Positions 1 to 9,188 of a DNA stretch of 64,000 bases are shown piece by piece. The stretch spans positions 124,001 through 188,000 of the forward strand of contig NZ_JXMW01000006.1 of assembly GCF_002072215.1 (NCBI RefSeq), read 5' to 3'. Origin of the DNA: Methanobrevibacter arboriphilus JCM 13429 = DSM 1125. GTDB lineage: Archaea; Methanobacteriota; Methanobacteria; Methanobacteriales; Methanobacteriaceae. Within the stretch, counting starts at the first letter, position 1. Each line of letters opens with the position of its first letter. The notes below the pieces were generated by a model. That model was not told where the DNA came from, ran no database searches, and saw only the letters and a program-made list of their open reading frames with translations. Position numbers and translations under genes: made by a program.

Positions 1-1133
1 TCCAAGAATCTATTGAAACAATAAAAGAATTAAAGGCATATAATTATGAAGATGATTATTTAAAAGGGCTAAATAGGAAAATCAAAAATATTGAGTCCTC
101 TCTTATTAGAAGTGAATTAGTAACAGGTACTAGTGTAATATCTGGTCAAATGGTACTTAAATTAGGTATTGTGTCTGTGATGATTGTGGGATCTACTCTA
201 TTAGTAAGTGGTCAAATTAGTCTATTAATGTTTATATTATATTTAATAGCTGCAGCATTTATATATCTACCAATTCAAGGTGCTTTAGAATTTTTAGCTG
301 AAATATTTATGGCAGGAGTTAAAATTAAGAGAATGAAAAAAATAGAAAGTCAAGCAGTCCAAGATGGATCTATAGAATACTCAAATAAGGGATATGATAT
401 CACTTTCAAAGATGTTAGTTTTAATTATAAAGAAGATAAAGATATCTTAAAAAATATTAACTTCAATGCAAAACAAGGAGAAGTAACAGCATTAATAGGT
501 CCATCAGGAGGAGGAAAAAGTACAATATCCAAATTAGCAGCACGATTTTGGGATGCTAATGAAGGAAAAATAACATTAGGTGGTGTTGATCTAAAAACAA
601 TTGATCCAGAAGCACTACTCAAAAATTATGCAATTGTATTCCAAGATGTAGTTCTATTCAATAATACAGTAAAAGAAAATATAAGAATAGGATCTCATGG
701 AGCAAGTGATGAAGAAGTATATGAGGTAGCAAAACTAGCAAGATGTGATAAATTTGTAAAAAACCTTCCCAATGGATATGATACATTAATTGGAGAGAAT
801 GGATCATTATTATCAGGAGGAGAAAGACAAAGAATATCAATAGCTAGAGCACTACTTAAAAATGCGCCAATAATCTTATTAGATGAGGCAACAGCATCTT
901 TAGATGTAGAAAATGAATCTGAAATTCAAAAAGCATTGTCTATATTGATTAAAAATAAAACTGTTATTGTAATTGCACATAGAATGCGTACAATAGCAAA
1001 TGCTGACAAAATTGTAGTTTTAAAAGAAGGAAAAATAGTTGAAAAAGGTTCTCCTCAAGAATTAAATCAAATAGATGGTTTATATAAGAAAATGGTTGAT
1101 ATTCAAAATAAAACAGGAAAATGGAGATTATAA
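1..1133 (+). CDS. ABC transporter, fused permease/ATP-binding protein (5' end outside window)
   Basis: The reading frame is open from base 3 at the window edge, so this is the C-terminal part of a longer gene; the first internal ATG (150) is not the start. The N-terminal portion seen here has two hydrophobic stretches typical of the last helices of a type-1 exporter membrane domain. The nucleotide-binding domain follows, with Walker A GPSGGGKST, Q-loop region, signature LLSGGERQRISIARAL, Walker B ILLDEATASLD and H-loop AHR. This is the usual layout of half-transporters (MsbA/LmrA/siderophore exporter class), which dimerise in the cytoplasmic membrane and use ATP to move a substrate. The substrate cannot be read from the sequence. 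A partner half-transporter may lie upstream of the window. The family is certain; the specific role is unknown. Confidence 0.93.
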   Translation, partial: QESIETIKELKAYNYEDDYLKGLNRKIKNIESSLIRSELVTGTSVISGQMVLKLGIVSVMIVGSTLLVSGQISLLMFILYLIAAAFIYLPIQGALEFLAEIFMAGVKIKRMKKIESQAVQDGSIEYSNKGYDITFKDVSFNYKEDKDILKNINFNAKQGEVTALIGPSGGGKSTISKLAARFWDANEGKITLGGVDLKTIDPEALLKNYAIVFQDVVLFNNTVKENIRIGSHGASDEEVYEVAKLARCDKFVKNLPNGYDTLIGENGSLLSGGERQRISIARALLKNAPIILLDEATASLDVENESEIQKALSILIKNKTVIVIAHRMRTIANADKIVVLKEGKIVEKGSPQELNQIDGLYKKMVDIQNKTGKWRL

Positions 1134-1400
1134 CTAAGTATTATAATTAGATATTATAATCAGTATTAATTAGATTTATAATTATGTATTATAATTAGAT
1201 ATTGTAATTAAGTATTATAATTTTTATATTTCCTAATTTTTATATTTTCTTTAATATTTGAAGTCTTAAATATAAAAAATAAAGACATTCAATAAATAAT
1301 AAATAAAAATATCCAATAAGTAAAATCTAAATTAAAAATTCATAACCCAAAATATAGTCTAAGAATTATACATAAAAAAAATAATTAAAAAAATATGTGA

Positions 1401-1949
1401 TTATTTCACATAATTTACATTATTCAGATCATTCCTTTCTGGATATTGAATATCTGAAGATACTTTACCAATCACAACAGCCCCAATTGGTTTATATCCT
1501 TCTGGTAGTTCGAATTTTTTAAGTAATTCTTCATTTTCTGGAGATTGTAATGGAAATACTGGTGTTAACATATAACAAGTTCCTAATCCCAATTCGGTAC
1601 TTGCCAATATGATATTTTCAGCTGCAAGTGCAGTATCCAATGCTCCAAAAGGATTTTCATCAGGTGCTGAAAATAAAACAAAAGTATTAGCTCCATAAAA
1701 AGCATTATAATCAGGGTTTTCAGCTTGAGCTATTCTAGCTTCATCTCCAGAGGCTTTTAAAGCTTCTTTAACTGCATCGTTTAATTTATTTAGAATCTCT
1801 TTGTTTTGAACTACAGTAATTTGGAATTTACCAGCTACTGGTGCAATTTTACCAGTCCCAATAATCTTTTCAATATCATTTTCATCAATTTTTTCATCTC
1901 GAAAACTTCTTACACTTCTTCTTTTATTTATAACTTCAAATGTATTCAT
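1401..1949 (-). CDS. nitroreductase family protein (FMN-dependent oxidoreductase)
   Basis: A 182-residue protein with the nitroreductase-fold opening (INKRRSVRSFRDEKI), a conserved arginine-serine-arginine FMN-phosphate contact, and the mid-region DTALAAENIILASTELGLGTCY, which is the standard helix-glycine signature of this family. The C-terminus contains the PxGYKPIGAVVIG motif, also usual here. Length is typical for the short NADH-dependent FMN nitroreductases, which act in the cytoplasm on quinones, flavins or nitro compounds. The natural substrate is not predictable. It is a single gene with about 280 bp of A/T-rich DNA upstream and only a weak ribosome binding site (AAGG). Confidence 0.88.
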   Translation of the reverse strand: MNTFEVINKRRSVRSFRDEKIDENDIEKIIGTGKIAPVAGKFQITVVQNKEILNKLNDAVKEALKASGDEARIAQAENPDYNAFYGANTFVLFSAPDENPFGALDTALAAENIILASTELGLGTCYMLTPVFPLQSPENEELLKKFELPEGYKPIGAVVIGKVSSDIQYPERNDLNNVNYVK

Positions 1950-2164
1950 AATAACACAACCTTAATCATTAAAGAAAAAAATTATTTATCTTCTATAATG
2001 ACTTATTATTATAATATTATCAGTTAGATGTATATACTTTAAGGTCATTCAATTATACAAACTACAGATAAATAACACAATCCATCAAAAAAGAAGTTGC
2101 TCTCTAATTTAAAAAACCTAAAAATAGTATGAACACATTTTAATAAAAAAATATTTTATATAAA

Positions 2165-2217
2165 AAAAATTAATAGGAAAAAATTAATAGGAAAAAACTA
2201 ATAGGAAAAAATTATAA
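2165..2217. repeat. short A/T tandem repeat downstream of the DUF169 gene
   Basis: About three copies of a 15-16 bp unit (AATTAATAGGAAAAA-like) lie directly before the stop of the DUF169 gene on the opposite strand. It looks like slippage-generated intergenic DNA. No gene is visible in it. Confidence 0.6.
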
Positions 2218-2233
2218 ATATAAAAATTCATAT

Positions 2234-2998
2234 TCATTTTTGTGGAAATGCAACGTCTGGTCGTTTAGAAATAAATGATTCATCAATATCATTATATAAT
2301 TCTATTACAATTTTTATTGGTATTCCCATAGATAAATAGTCTGATGGAAACCAGGTATTGCCAGTTGGGTCAACAGGTCCTAAAAAAGAAGTATTTTCAG
2401 GTGTTTTTTCAGCCATTCCTGTGGGATATGTAATAAAACTAGCACATGATGGTCCAAAAGGCATACTAATTCCATTAAAAGTATTCTCATTTTTGAAATA
2501 TATTAAGTTGCTTAAATTTCGTATTTGCTCGGCATCACCAAAAATAAGAATTGATCTAAGGTTTATATCATCAATATCATATTCCACATCTTCACATCTT
2601 TGAATTATAAGATTTTTTTCAATTTGTTTTATTTCTCCAATAGATTCCAAAAATTTTTCAACATCATCTGGGCTTGCTTTAAGATATTCAGCATCTCCAC
2701 CTCTAAAATTTTCTTTACCAGTAGAAACAAAATATTTAATAAATTTAGCTGGCTTTCCAAATCCAAAATATGTGATTGATCCAGGACAACATCCCTTAAG
2801 TGATTTATTATTTATATATAAAGGATTTATATTATCATTATCAGAAGTTAGAAAAATCGCTTTTGCAACACAGCGATCCAATGAACACATAGGTACTGCA
2901 TTTTCAGGAAGATTTTCCGATTCATATATAGCTAAAGGAAATTTATCTAATTTTAAAAGTGTTTTAAATTTCTTACCAATTTCATTAACTTCACTCAT
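2234..2998 (-). CDS. DUF169 family protein
   Basis: This protein of about 254 residues matches my recollection of the DUF169 family found in methanogens and anaerobic bacteria: a cysteine-rich first third (MCSLDRC near the N-terminus, GCCPG further on), the GGDAEYLKASPDDVEKFLESIG segment and a late GPSCAS motif. The function of the family is not established; the conserved cysteines suggest metal or cluster binding, which is inference. I place the start at the ATG at 2998 because GGTGAT lies four bases upstream; the in-frame GTG at 3007 lies inside that binding site. Monocistronic, and divergent from the secreted protein at 3156. Confidence 0.75.
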   Translation of the reverse strand: MSEVNEIGKKFKTLLKLDKFPLAIYESENLPENAVPMCSLDRCVAKAIFLTSDNDNINPLYINNKSLKGCCPGSITYFGFGKPAKFIKYFVSTGKENFRGGDAEYLKASPDDVEKFLESIGEIKQIEKNLIIQRCEDVEYDIDDINLRSILIFGDAEQIRNLSNLIYFKNENTFNGISMPFGPSCASFITYPTGMAEKTPENTSFLGPVDPTGNTWFPSDYLSMGIPIKIVIELYNDIDESFISKRPDVAFPQK

Positions 2999-3084
2999 GT
3001 TTATCACCCTTATATTAATATTAGAGAATATAATTAAAATAATTTAATGTATACAATTAAAAATAGATAAAATAAAAAATAATT

Positions 3085-3102
3085 TAAAAAGTTTTATATA
3101 TT
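3085..3102 (+). promoter_or_regulatory. probable TATA box for the secreted protein gene at 3156
   Basis: A run of A's followed by TTTTATATAT resembles an archaeal BRE plus TATA element. It lies about 55-60 bases before the ATG, which would give a transcript start near 3122 and a short leader. Inference from spacing only. Confidence 0.4.
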
Positions 3103-3155
3103 ATTGCCAAGCAAAATATTATTACTATACTAATATTGAATGGTTTTGATTATTT

Positions 3156-3974
3156 ATGAAAAGTGCGGGTAAATTGTTAATAATATGTTTTTTTGTGTTG
3201 GTAGCTTTTTTTAGTTTAAGTGCTGCTTCAGCTGCTACATATACATTGCATGACGAAAATGATGACTATTATTACTCTAATAATGCTGAAAACTATGAGG
3301 TTGAGTTTGATTCTAAATCTGGAAGTATCTGGACAGAAAATTACAAACAAGTTTCATCTATTAAAATTAGTGATAATAAAGGTAAATCAAAAACTTTAAA
3401 AAATAAAATTGATTTTAAAAATTACAAGAGTAAAAATGGTTATTCAATGTATAAGACTTTTTATGCTTCAAATTTAGGTTTATCACAGATTAAAAAAGTC
3501 ACAGTAAATTTTTTAAAACAACCAGATCTTAAAATAACTAAAGTTAAACGCAAAAATAATAATTACTATATAACTATTAAAAATACTGGAGATGCAACAG
3601 CTAAAGGCAATTATTTAGGCATATATTCAAAAGGAAAACACATTAAGAAAACATATGTTCCTGCATTAAAACCTGGGAAATATAAAACTGTTAAAGTACC
3701 TATCAGTTCATACTATACAAAATACAATAAGATATTCAATGTTGATTATAAAAATAAAATCAATGAACTAAAAAAGTCTAATAACAAAAAAACAGTAAAA
3801 GGAATTAAGATAGTTAAAAAAACAACACCAAAAAAGAATAGTGGAGGGCAAGTAATAATAACAAGGACTGGAACAAAATACCATGCATATAAACATGGAA
3901 ACATGAAATATATAAGTTATGTATCATTATCTTATGCTAGACAATATTATGGTCCATGCAAAATATGTTACTAA
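3156..3974 (+). CDS. secreted protein with CARDB-like domain and C-terminal Cys/His tail
   Basis: A 272-residue exported protein. Residues 1-27 form a signal peptide (hydrophobic core LLIICFFVLVAFFSLS, then an ASA cleavage region). Residues ~127-190 look like a CARDB/Ig-type beta domain (PDLKITKVKRKNNNYYITIK, then KPGKYKTVKVPI). After a lysine-rich linker, the last 35 residues (GTKYHAYKHGNMKY ... YGPCKICY) resemble the small Ada-like/metal-binding tail found at the end of many secreted proteins, but the usual first cysteine is replaced, leaving histidines plus a terminal CxxC. It is probably extracellular and wall-associated. The ligand is unknown. The start is the only ATG preceding the signal peptide; no strong ribosome binding site is seen. 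Confidence 0.7.
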   Translation: MKSAGKLLIICFFVLVAFFSLSAASAATYTLHDENDDYYYSNNAENYEVEFDSKSGSIWTENYKQVSSIKISDNKGKSKTLKNKIDFKNYKSKNGYSMYKTFYASNLGLSQIKKVTVNFLKQPDLKITKVKRKNNNYYITIKNTGDATAKGNYLGIYSKGKHIKKTYVPALKPGKYKTVKVPISSYYTKYNKIFNVDYKNKINELKKSNNKKTVKGIKIVKKTTPKKNSGGQVIITRTGTKYHAYKHGNMKYISYVSLSYARQYYGPCKICY

Positions 3975-4154
3975 TTATTAAACTTTAATTTTTTTATTTT
4001 TTATCTTTTATAAATAAACTTAATTCTTATTTTAAACTTCTATTTTTACCACTTAGCTAAGGATATATACAACTTATCAAATCCTCCAAAAAGATTATTT
4101 TTGTAGTAAATACATATAGATAGATATTCAATGATAAAATAAAGGAGGAATAGT

Positions 4155-4592
4155 TTGAAAGTTGAAATAAAATTATCTAATGAAATAAAAGAGCCTTATG
4201 CAGTAATTTTCACAGATAAAATAACTGATGAGATTCAAAAAGCTATTGAAACACTTGAAACTCAATCAAGTTCATTAATAATTTTAAAAAATAAGGATAA
4301 AATATTCATAAAATCTATTGAAGAAATATTCATGGTTCAATCAGCGAATAACCAAGTCATTGTTTATGATGAAAATGAAAAGTATGCTTCAAATAAACGA
4401 TTATATGAATTAGAAAAGATATTAGGTGAAAATTTTTTTCGGATCTCTAAATCAACGATAATTAACATAAAAGAAATTGATAATGTAATTCCATTATTTA
4501 AGGGAGTTATGCATGTTAAAATGAAAAATGGATTAGAATCAAACATTTCAAGAAAATATTTACCTAAATTTAAGAAATATATTGGTTTATAA
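4155..4592 (+). CDS. LytTR-domain transcriptional regulator
   Basis: A 145-residue protein starting at TTG, chosen because GGAGG sits six bases upstream. Residues ~50-145 are a LytTR DNA-binding domain (EIFMVQSANNQVIVYD, FFRISKSTIINIKEIDNV, and the conserved NISRKYLPKFKK end). The short N-terminal half lacks a receiver domain. In Firmicutes, stand-alone LytTR proteins of this size are co-transcribed with a DUF3021 membrane protein, and exactly that gene follows 15 bases downstream. Such pairs act as membrane-coupled autoregulators. In an archaeon this suggests acquisition from gut Firmicutes (inference). Confidence 0.88.
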   Translation: MKVEIKLSNEIKEPYAVIFTDKITDEIQKAIETLETQSSSLIILKNKDKIFIKSIEEIFMVQSANNQVIVYDENEKYASNKRLYELEKILGENFFRISKSTIINIKEIDNVIPLFKGVMHVKMKNGLESNISRKYLPKFKKYIGL

Positions 4593-4607
4593 TTAGGAGG
4601 AATTTTT

Positions 4608-5039
4608 ATGAAAGAATATATTAAGCTAACTGTCCAAGGAATGGCAATAGGATCATTAATATTAATAATTTTAAGTATATTTGGGATTTATTTTGGAGGA
4701 AAAGAGTTTCAAGAATTATTAATAAATAACTTCATAATCTATTCAATCGCAGCTATGGTTGTAGGCATTGGATTCTCTTTACCTTCAATAGTTTATGAAA
4801 ACAACGAATTATCTTTGTTAAAACAATTTTTAATACAAATATCTATTGGAATGAGTATTTTAATAATCACATCTTTATTTGTAGGATGGATTCCAATAAA
4901 TTATGGATTAGGAATTATTATATGGGTATTAATCGCTCTTATATTTGTTATTCTAATATGGGCAGGCTTCTACTTATATAATAGAAAAGAAGCATCAGAT
5001 ATAAATAAACAGATAAAAAAAATCCAAAACAAGAATTGA
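4608..5039 (+). CDS. DUF3021 family membrane protein, partner of the LytTR regulator
   Basis: A 143-residue protein with four predicted transmembrane segments (about residues 10-30, 40-60, 72-95 and 102-127) and a short basic cytoplasmic tail. It starts at ATG behind TAGGAGGAA, 15 bases after the LytTR gene, so the two are one operon. Four-helix size and layout, plus this gene order, fit DUF3021. In bacteria these proteins accompany LytTR regulators and probably hold them inactive at the membrane; the signal is unknown. The family call rests on topology and context more than on a catalytic motif. Confidence 0.8.
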   Translation: MKEYIKLTVQGMAIGSLILIILSIFGIYFGGKEFQELLINNFIIYSIAAMVVGIGFSLPSIVYENNELSLLKQFLIQISIGMSILIITSLFVGWIPINYGLGIIIWVLIALIFVILIWAGFYLYNRKEASDINKQIKKIQNKN

Positions 5040-5320
5040 TATATCAATAACAACTATAATAGATACTAAAATAATAAACAATAATAAAATTACAATAAAC
5101 AATATTAATAAAACAATTAAAATAATATAAAAAACAGTAATATAAAAAAAATTATTATTACTATTATTACTAGTATTATTAGTATTATTATTAGTATTAT
5201 TATTAGTATTATTACTTTTATTATTACTATTATTACTAGTATTATTAGTATTATTACTTTTATTATTTATTATTAATAATATACAAAATATGTAGATTAA
5301 AGTTAATATTTATTAATTTA
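5040..5320. repeat. intergenic low-complexity ATT/AGT repeats
   Basis: This region holds simple repeats built from ATTATT, ACTATT and AGTATT triplets, with no gene visible. It separates the convergent DUF3021 and primase genes. Confidence 0.7.
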
Positions 5321-6358
5321 TTACTTTCTTTCTTCTACAAACTTAGGAACAGCACTTTTAAATGGATCAAACCATTCACGATCTTTTACTTCAACACATT
5401 TCATACTAACCTTTGAATGAAGAGAAGTGGGCAACCTTAAAATTCTTTTTAGATCTATTGAAACCTTTGCATCAATAGTAGCTAAATTAACCCTTGCCAT
5501 TCCAGTAACCATATTTTTATATCTTCTTGGACCTATTTTACTTCTAAAAATACCCCACTGATCATCATCCAAAAGATCCCTATTTTTAATAATATCCTTT
5601 AATAAATTCTTGTTTATATCATCAATTTCCTCATTTCCTTTTAAGTGCTGGATATTATATTTTATTCTTTTTGTAAAAACCTTGGGATAAGCTATTGGAA
5701 TAGAAAAATGTTCAAAATTATAGCTACTTCCACTACCTTCAGATATATTACCATACTTTAATTTTGGAACTTCTGCTCCAGCTACATATTTTAGAATTTC
5801 AGACCTAAGTTCACTATCTGAATCCATTATTTCATCATCTAATATTCTTATATGGTATCCTCGACCAGAATAGATGAGATGAATCTTTTTTATTCCAAGA
5901 TCTCCTTCTAAAGTATCTATCATATTATTTACTATTTCAAGAGCTTCAGAAAGGCAGATTTCGCAAACACCATCACAATCACAGGACCTTATAGGAAGAT
6001 CTTTTGCATCAACATCAAAAACATATTCTGATTTAAGCCAATCTCCTCTTCTTCGAGGATTATTATAAAAAGCTACGGATATATAAGCTGCAAAAGGAGT
6101 TTTATATCTAAGAAATCTTCTAAGAGAATCCTTACCTTTAAAAACTTTATATCTATCATTAGGGCCATGTCCTAAATGATCAAACCCAAATTCCCTCATT
6201 CTAAGTTCATCTGTAATAAATTTAGGCAAATCCTTTTCAGACCATTCCTCCCTATAATATCTTCTTCGCTCTTCTAAAGTAGCTGTTTTAAAAATAATAT
6301 CACCATAAATATGCCATAAATATGTATAAGAATTTTTTGAACTTATACCTAAAATCAA
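5321..6358 (-). CDS. priS: DNA primase small (catalytic) subunit PriS
   Basis: Catalytic subunit of the archaeal/eukaryotic primase, which makes primers for DNA replication together with PriL. Visible family features are EERRRYYREEW and LREFGFDHLGHGPNDR near the N-terminus, the metal-binding aspartates in VFDVDAKDLP, a cysteine cluster CDCDGVCEIC (zinc knuckle) and HLIYSGRGYHIRILD. Length is near normal. The start is uncertain: the TTG at 6358 (behind AGGA) adds about 20 residues not usual for the family, while GGTGAT at 6304-6299 is placed to initiate at an ATT codon at 6295 directly before FKTATLEERR. No ATG or GTG is in frame between them. It lies downstream of priL on the same strand. Confidence 0.95.
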   Translation of the reverse strand: MILGISSKNSYTYLWHIYGDIIFKTATLEERRRYYREEWSEKDLPKFITDELRMREFGFDHLGHGPNDRYKVFKGKDSLRRFLRYKTPFAAYISVAFYNNPRRRGDWLKSEYVFDVDAKDLPIRSCDCDGVCEICLSEALEIVNNMIDTLEGDLGIKKIHLIYSGRGYHIRILDDEIMDSDSELRSEILKYVAGAEVPKLKYGNISEGSGSSYNFEHFSIPIAYPKVFTKRIKYNIQHLKGNEEIDDINKNLLKDIIKNRDLLDDDQWGIFRSKIGPRRYKNMVTGMARVNLATIDAKVSIDLKRILRLPTSLHSKVSMKCVEVKDREWFDPFKSAVPKFVEERK

Positions 6359-6390
6359 TTTATCCTATTTTCATATCATAATTATTATTA

Positions 6391-6530
6391 TCATTAATTA
6401 TTATTATCATTATTACAAATATTACTACAAGTATTATTACAACTATTATTATTACAATTATCATTAATTATTATTATCATTATTACAAATATTACTACAA
6501 GTATTATTACAACTATTATTATTACAATTA
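6391..6530. repeat. perfect 70-bp tandem duplication between priS and priL
   Basis: Bases 6391-6460 and 6461-6530 are identical over 70 bp. The unit is A/T-rich with ATTATTAC/TACAAGTATT motifs. It lies in the 219-bp gap between priL and priS, so it would be part of the leader of priS if the two are co-transcribed. Confidence 0.95.
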
Positions 6531-6577
6531 TTATTAGTATTATATTAGTTATAGCATAGTATTAGTATCAATATTAA

Positions 6578-7966
6578 TTATTGATTATTATTATTTTTAC
6601 TATCTCCATTACTATTATTGTTACTATTAATACTATTAGCCGATTTTCCTTCTTTTTCCATCAACCATTTAGCTCTTGAATAATAAGAAAGAGGATTTCC
6701 TATTTTTGCACATAATTTGTCAGGCCTACATAATTGAGGTAAGTGCATTTTAATCTTTTCACAACTCATAGGAGTATACCATGTTGTTTCACCTTCATGA
6801 TCAAGTTCAGGATTTTCATACATTCCAAAACCAAGTTTTGAAGTTATATTTATCTTTTCTTGTGGTTGATCATCAAAAAGTGGAGGAGAACAATTATCAG
6901 CAGCTTCATAAATAAGTGGTAAAATTTCATTTAAAGTAATGGTAAGATTGGGATCAATATCAGAAACTTTAACATCTACACCTTCATTTCTAAAAATAGC
7001 AGGATAAAGACGAGCATAAGAAACAAATGAGGTTAAAAGTAGAACAATCGCATCATTTCTACCTCCTGATGATACACCTTCAACTGTAGTTGCTATACAT
7101 GGAGGAAAAGCTTCTTTTATTAATTTTCCAATTTTCATGGACCCTTCCGATCCACCAACTCCATAAAATCCACTATATTTACTTGTAAGCTCAGAAATAG
7201 ATTGTGCAATCTTTTCTGAAAGCTCGGATATAGCTGGATGAACCTCTATTTTAGATGACATCTCTCTTATTTTTTGAAGATAATTTTCAGTATTCTGCAT
7301 AATCATTTTAGTTAAAATTAACTCTTTAATACTATCTCCAATTATAATTTCATACATTCTATCAGGAGCCCTATCTTTAAATTTATCTCCAAAACGATTG
7401 ATGAAATCCTCTTTATCTAAAATTATATTTCCTTCATCTAAAACAAGATCAGTCAGAGAAATCTTTTTACTAGCTACTAATTCTTTCAAAAATTTCCAGT
7501 TAATGTTTTCTTGAAAGATCAATTGATTCAAGATCCTATTTACAATTTCTTTTCTTTCCTGTTCAGGTAATTTAACTAATCTTTCTTCAATGATTTTTCC
7601 TTGGGATTCTACAAAAAATCTTGCTTCACGAGAGTTTGGATTGAGTTTAGTAGCTATTGCTTGGGAAATTAAATGAAAAGAAATAACATCAGCTTCAGTA
7701 ATTTCTTCATTGAATAAATAGCTGTAATCATCATTATTAAAATCTTTATTATTTTTTCTTTCAATATACCATTGAATACGCTTAATAGCTAAATCTCCAT
7801 AGCTTTCAGGTATGAGTGAATCATCATCGATATTTTGACGTTTATCATGAGTAACAATATATATTAATTCATCATTAGAAGAGAATACGCTTTCAAGATC
7901 TCCTTTTTCCTTTACTATCTCTTGACCTTCTTCTGAAAGAGGATTTATAAATGACAATAACACCAT
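6578..7966 (-). CDS. priL: DNA primase large subunit PriL
   Basis: Regulatory subunit of the primase heterodimer; in this family the C-terminal domain holds a 4Fe-4S cluster and helps start primer synthesis. The C-terminal domain here shows FPPCIATTVEGVSSGGRNDA, DNCSPPLF, then MSCEKI and LPQLCRPDKLC, the expected conserved cysteines. The final residues are an asparagine/serine-rich tail encoded by simple A/T repeats, probably non-essential. An ATG at 7966 and a TTG at 7957 are both possible; GGTG overlaps the first codons and would favour the TTG. priS follows 219 bp downstream on the same strand. Confidence 0.93.
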   Translation of the reverse strand: MVLLSFINPLSEEGQEIVKEKGDLESVFSSNDELIYIVTHDKRQNIDDDSLIPESYGDLAIKRIQWYIERKNNKDFNNDDYSYLFNEEITEADVISFHLISQAIATKLNPNSREARFFVESQGKIIEERLVKLPEQERKEIVNRILNQLIFQENINWKFLKELVASKKISLTDLVLDEGNIILDKEDFINRFGDKFKDRAPDRMYEIIIGDSIKELILTKMIMQNTENYLQKIREMSSKIEVHPAISELSEKIAQSISELTSKYSGFYGVGGSEGSMKIGKLIKEAFPPCIATTVEGVSSGGRNDAIVLLLTSFVSYARLYPAIFRNEGVDVKVSDIDPNLTITLNEILPLIYEAADNCSPPLFDDQPQEKINITSKLGFGMYENPELDHEGETTWYTPMSCEKIKMHLPQLCRPDKLCAKIGNPLSYYSRAKWLMEKEGKSANSINSNNNSNGDSKNNNNQ

Positions 7967-9188
7967 ATTATTTATTTTATCTTTATCATTAAAAAATTAT
8001 TTGTTTAATTATTTATTTAATATTATTTAGTTATTATTTGATTATTACTTAATTATTACTTAATTATTATTTAATTATTATTTAATTATCTAATTATTTA
8101 TTTAATTTAAAATTGCATAATTAATTAGTGTTATTTAAAAATTGATATTTAAACTTAAAAATACTTAAACCTAAAAAGTTGATAATAATAAAATTTATTT
8201 ATAATATTTATAATATAAAAGTGCTATTTATCTCTTATTTACTCTTTAATCTATTTAAATACCTAAATAAGATAGTAAGAAAAATAAAAAAAATAATTAA
8301 AAATAATTAAAAATAAAATATAATTTTATATATTACAATATAACAAGTACTTATTTTTTAGTTCCGAGTTCCACATTTTCAGCAATAATATGAATATATT
8401 CACTATTTTTTCTATTAAATTTAAGTCTTAAATCAGTGCAAGACAGAGTATTATCTCTCAAACTATTTTCTACTTTTTACTGTAAAATATTTCACTATTA
8501 GACCATTTATTATATTGTATTTTATTATTTTTCATTATTCTTATTCATTATTCTTAATATACTCAATAATAATATAGCAATAATATAGCAATAATATTAA
8601 CATTAGAAAAGGTTCTCTATTTTTATAAAATTATATTAAACCTGTACAATTAATTAATCATTAAAATAAACAAGTAATATTAATTTATGAAACATATTAA
8701 AATTATTAAAATCATTTTTATATTTAGAAATATCAATTTCATTGCTAATAATAAGTCTAAAAAATAAATTCATATTCATTAATCAAGAATTCAAATTCAA
8801 ACAATAATTATAAAAGATTTTTAGTAAAAATAAGGTTAAAAATAGCTAGTTTAAAATAAATCATCATATTTATATAAGAAAAAAGTAAAAAATATAACAT
8901 ATTTAATTTTTCAAATATCTATTAAATATCTATGTTTTTTAATGTTATATTAAATATTATATTATATTTTTTAGTCAATTAATTCAATTAATAATATAAT
9001 GGGAATATAATGAGATAATATAATAAGATATAATGCTAAATCGATAATATAATATAATTTATATAAATATTACAAAATTATAATAAAGTAATCAAAATAT
9101 TTTATAATAGAATAATTTTATAATAGAATAATTAAAACATTGCAAATATAGTTAGTCTGATGATAAACTAATTAATAGGAGGAAAAAG
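7967..9188. other. 1.2-kb A/T-rich gap between priL and metG
   Basis: Divergent intergenic region. Bases 7975-8110 hold TTATTTAATTATT-type heptad repeats. The only coding-like stretch is the frameshifted small gene at 8351-8535. The remainder shows no open frame with a ribosome binding site. The metG promoter must lie near the right end. Confidence 0.6.
8351..8535 (-). pseudogene. small gene (~61 codons) broken by one base in an A-run
   Basis: On the minus strand an ATG at 8535 opens a frame reading MKNNKIQYNKWSNSEIFYSK, which stops after a five-A run. Adding one A to that run joins it to the next frame, which reads ENSLRDNTLSCTDLRLKF and then HIIAENVELGTKK before a TAA at 8351. The total is 185 bases, one short of 62 codons. 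The second half has complex, protein-like composition unlike the surrounding low-complexity DNA. I do not recognise the family. It is either a recent pseudogene or a sequencing error in a real small protein. The ribosome binding site is weak. Confidence 0.5.

Noticed and set aside
5160-5280. Regularly repeated short units that might be a CRISPR array
   Set aside because: Units are 9-12 bp, degenerate and without unique spacers; this is simple-sequence DNA. The same applies to 15100-15280 and 25640-25810.
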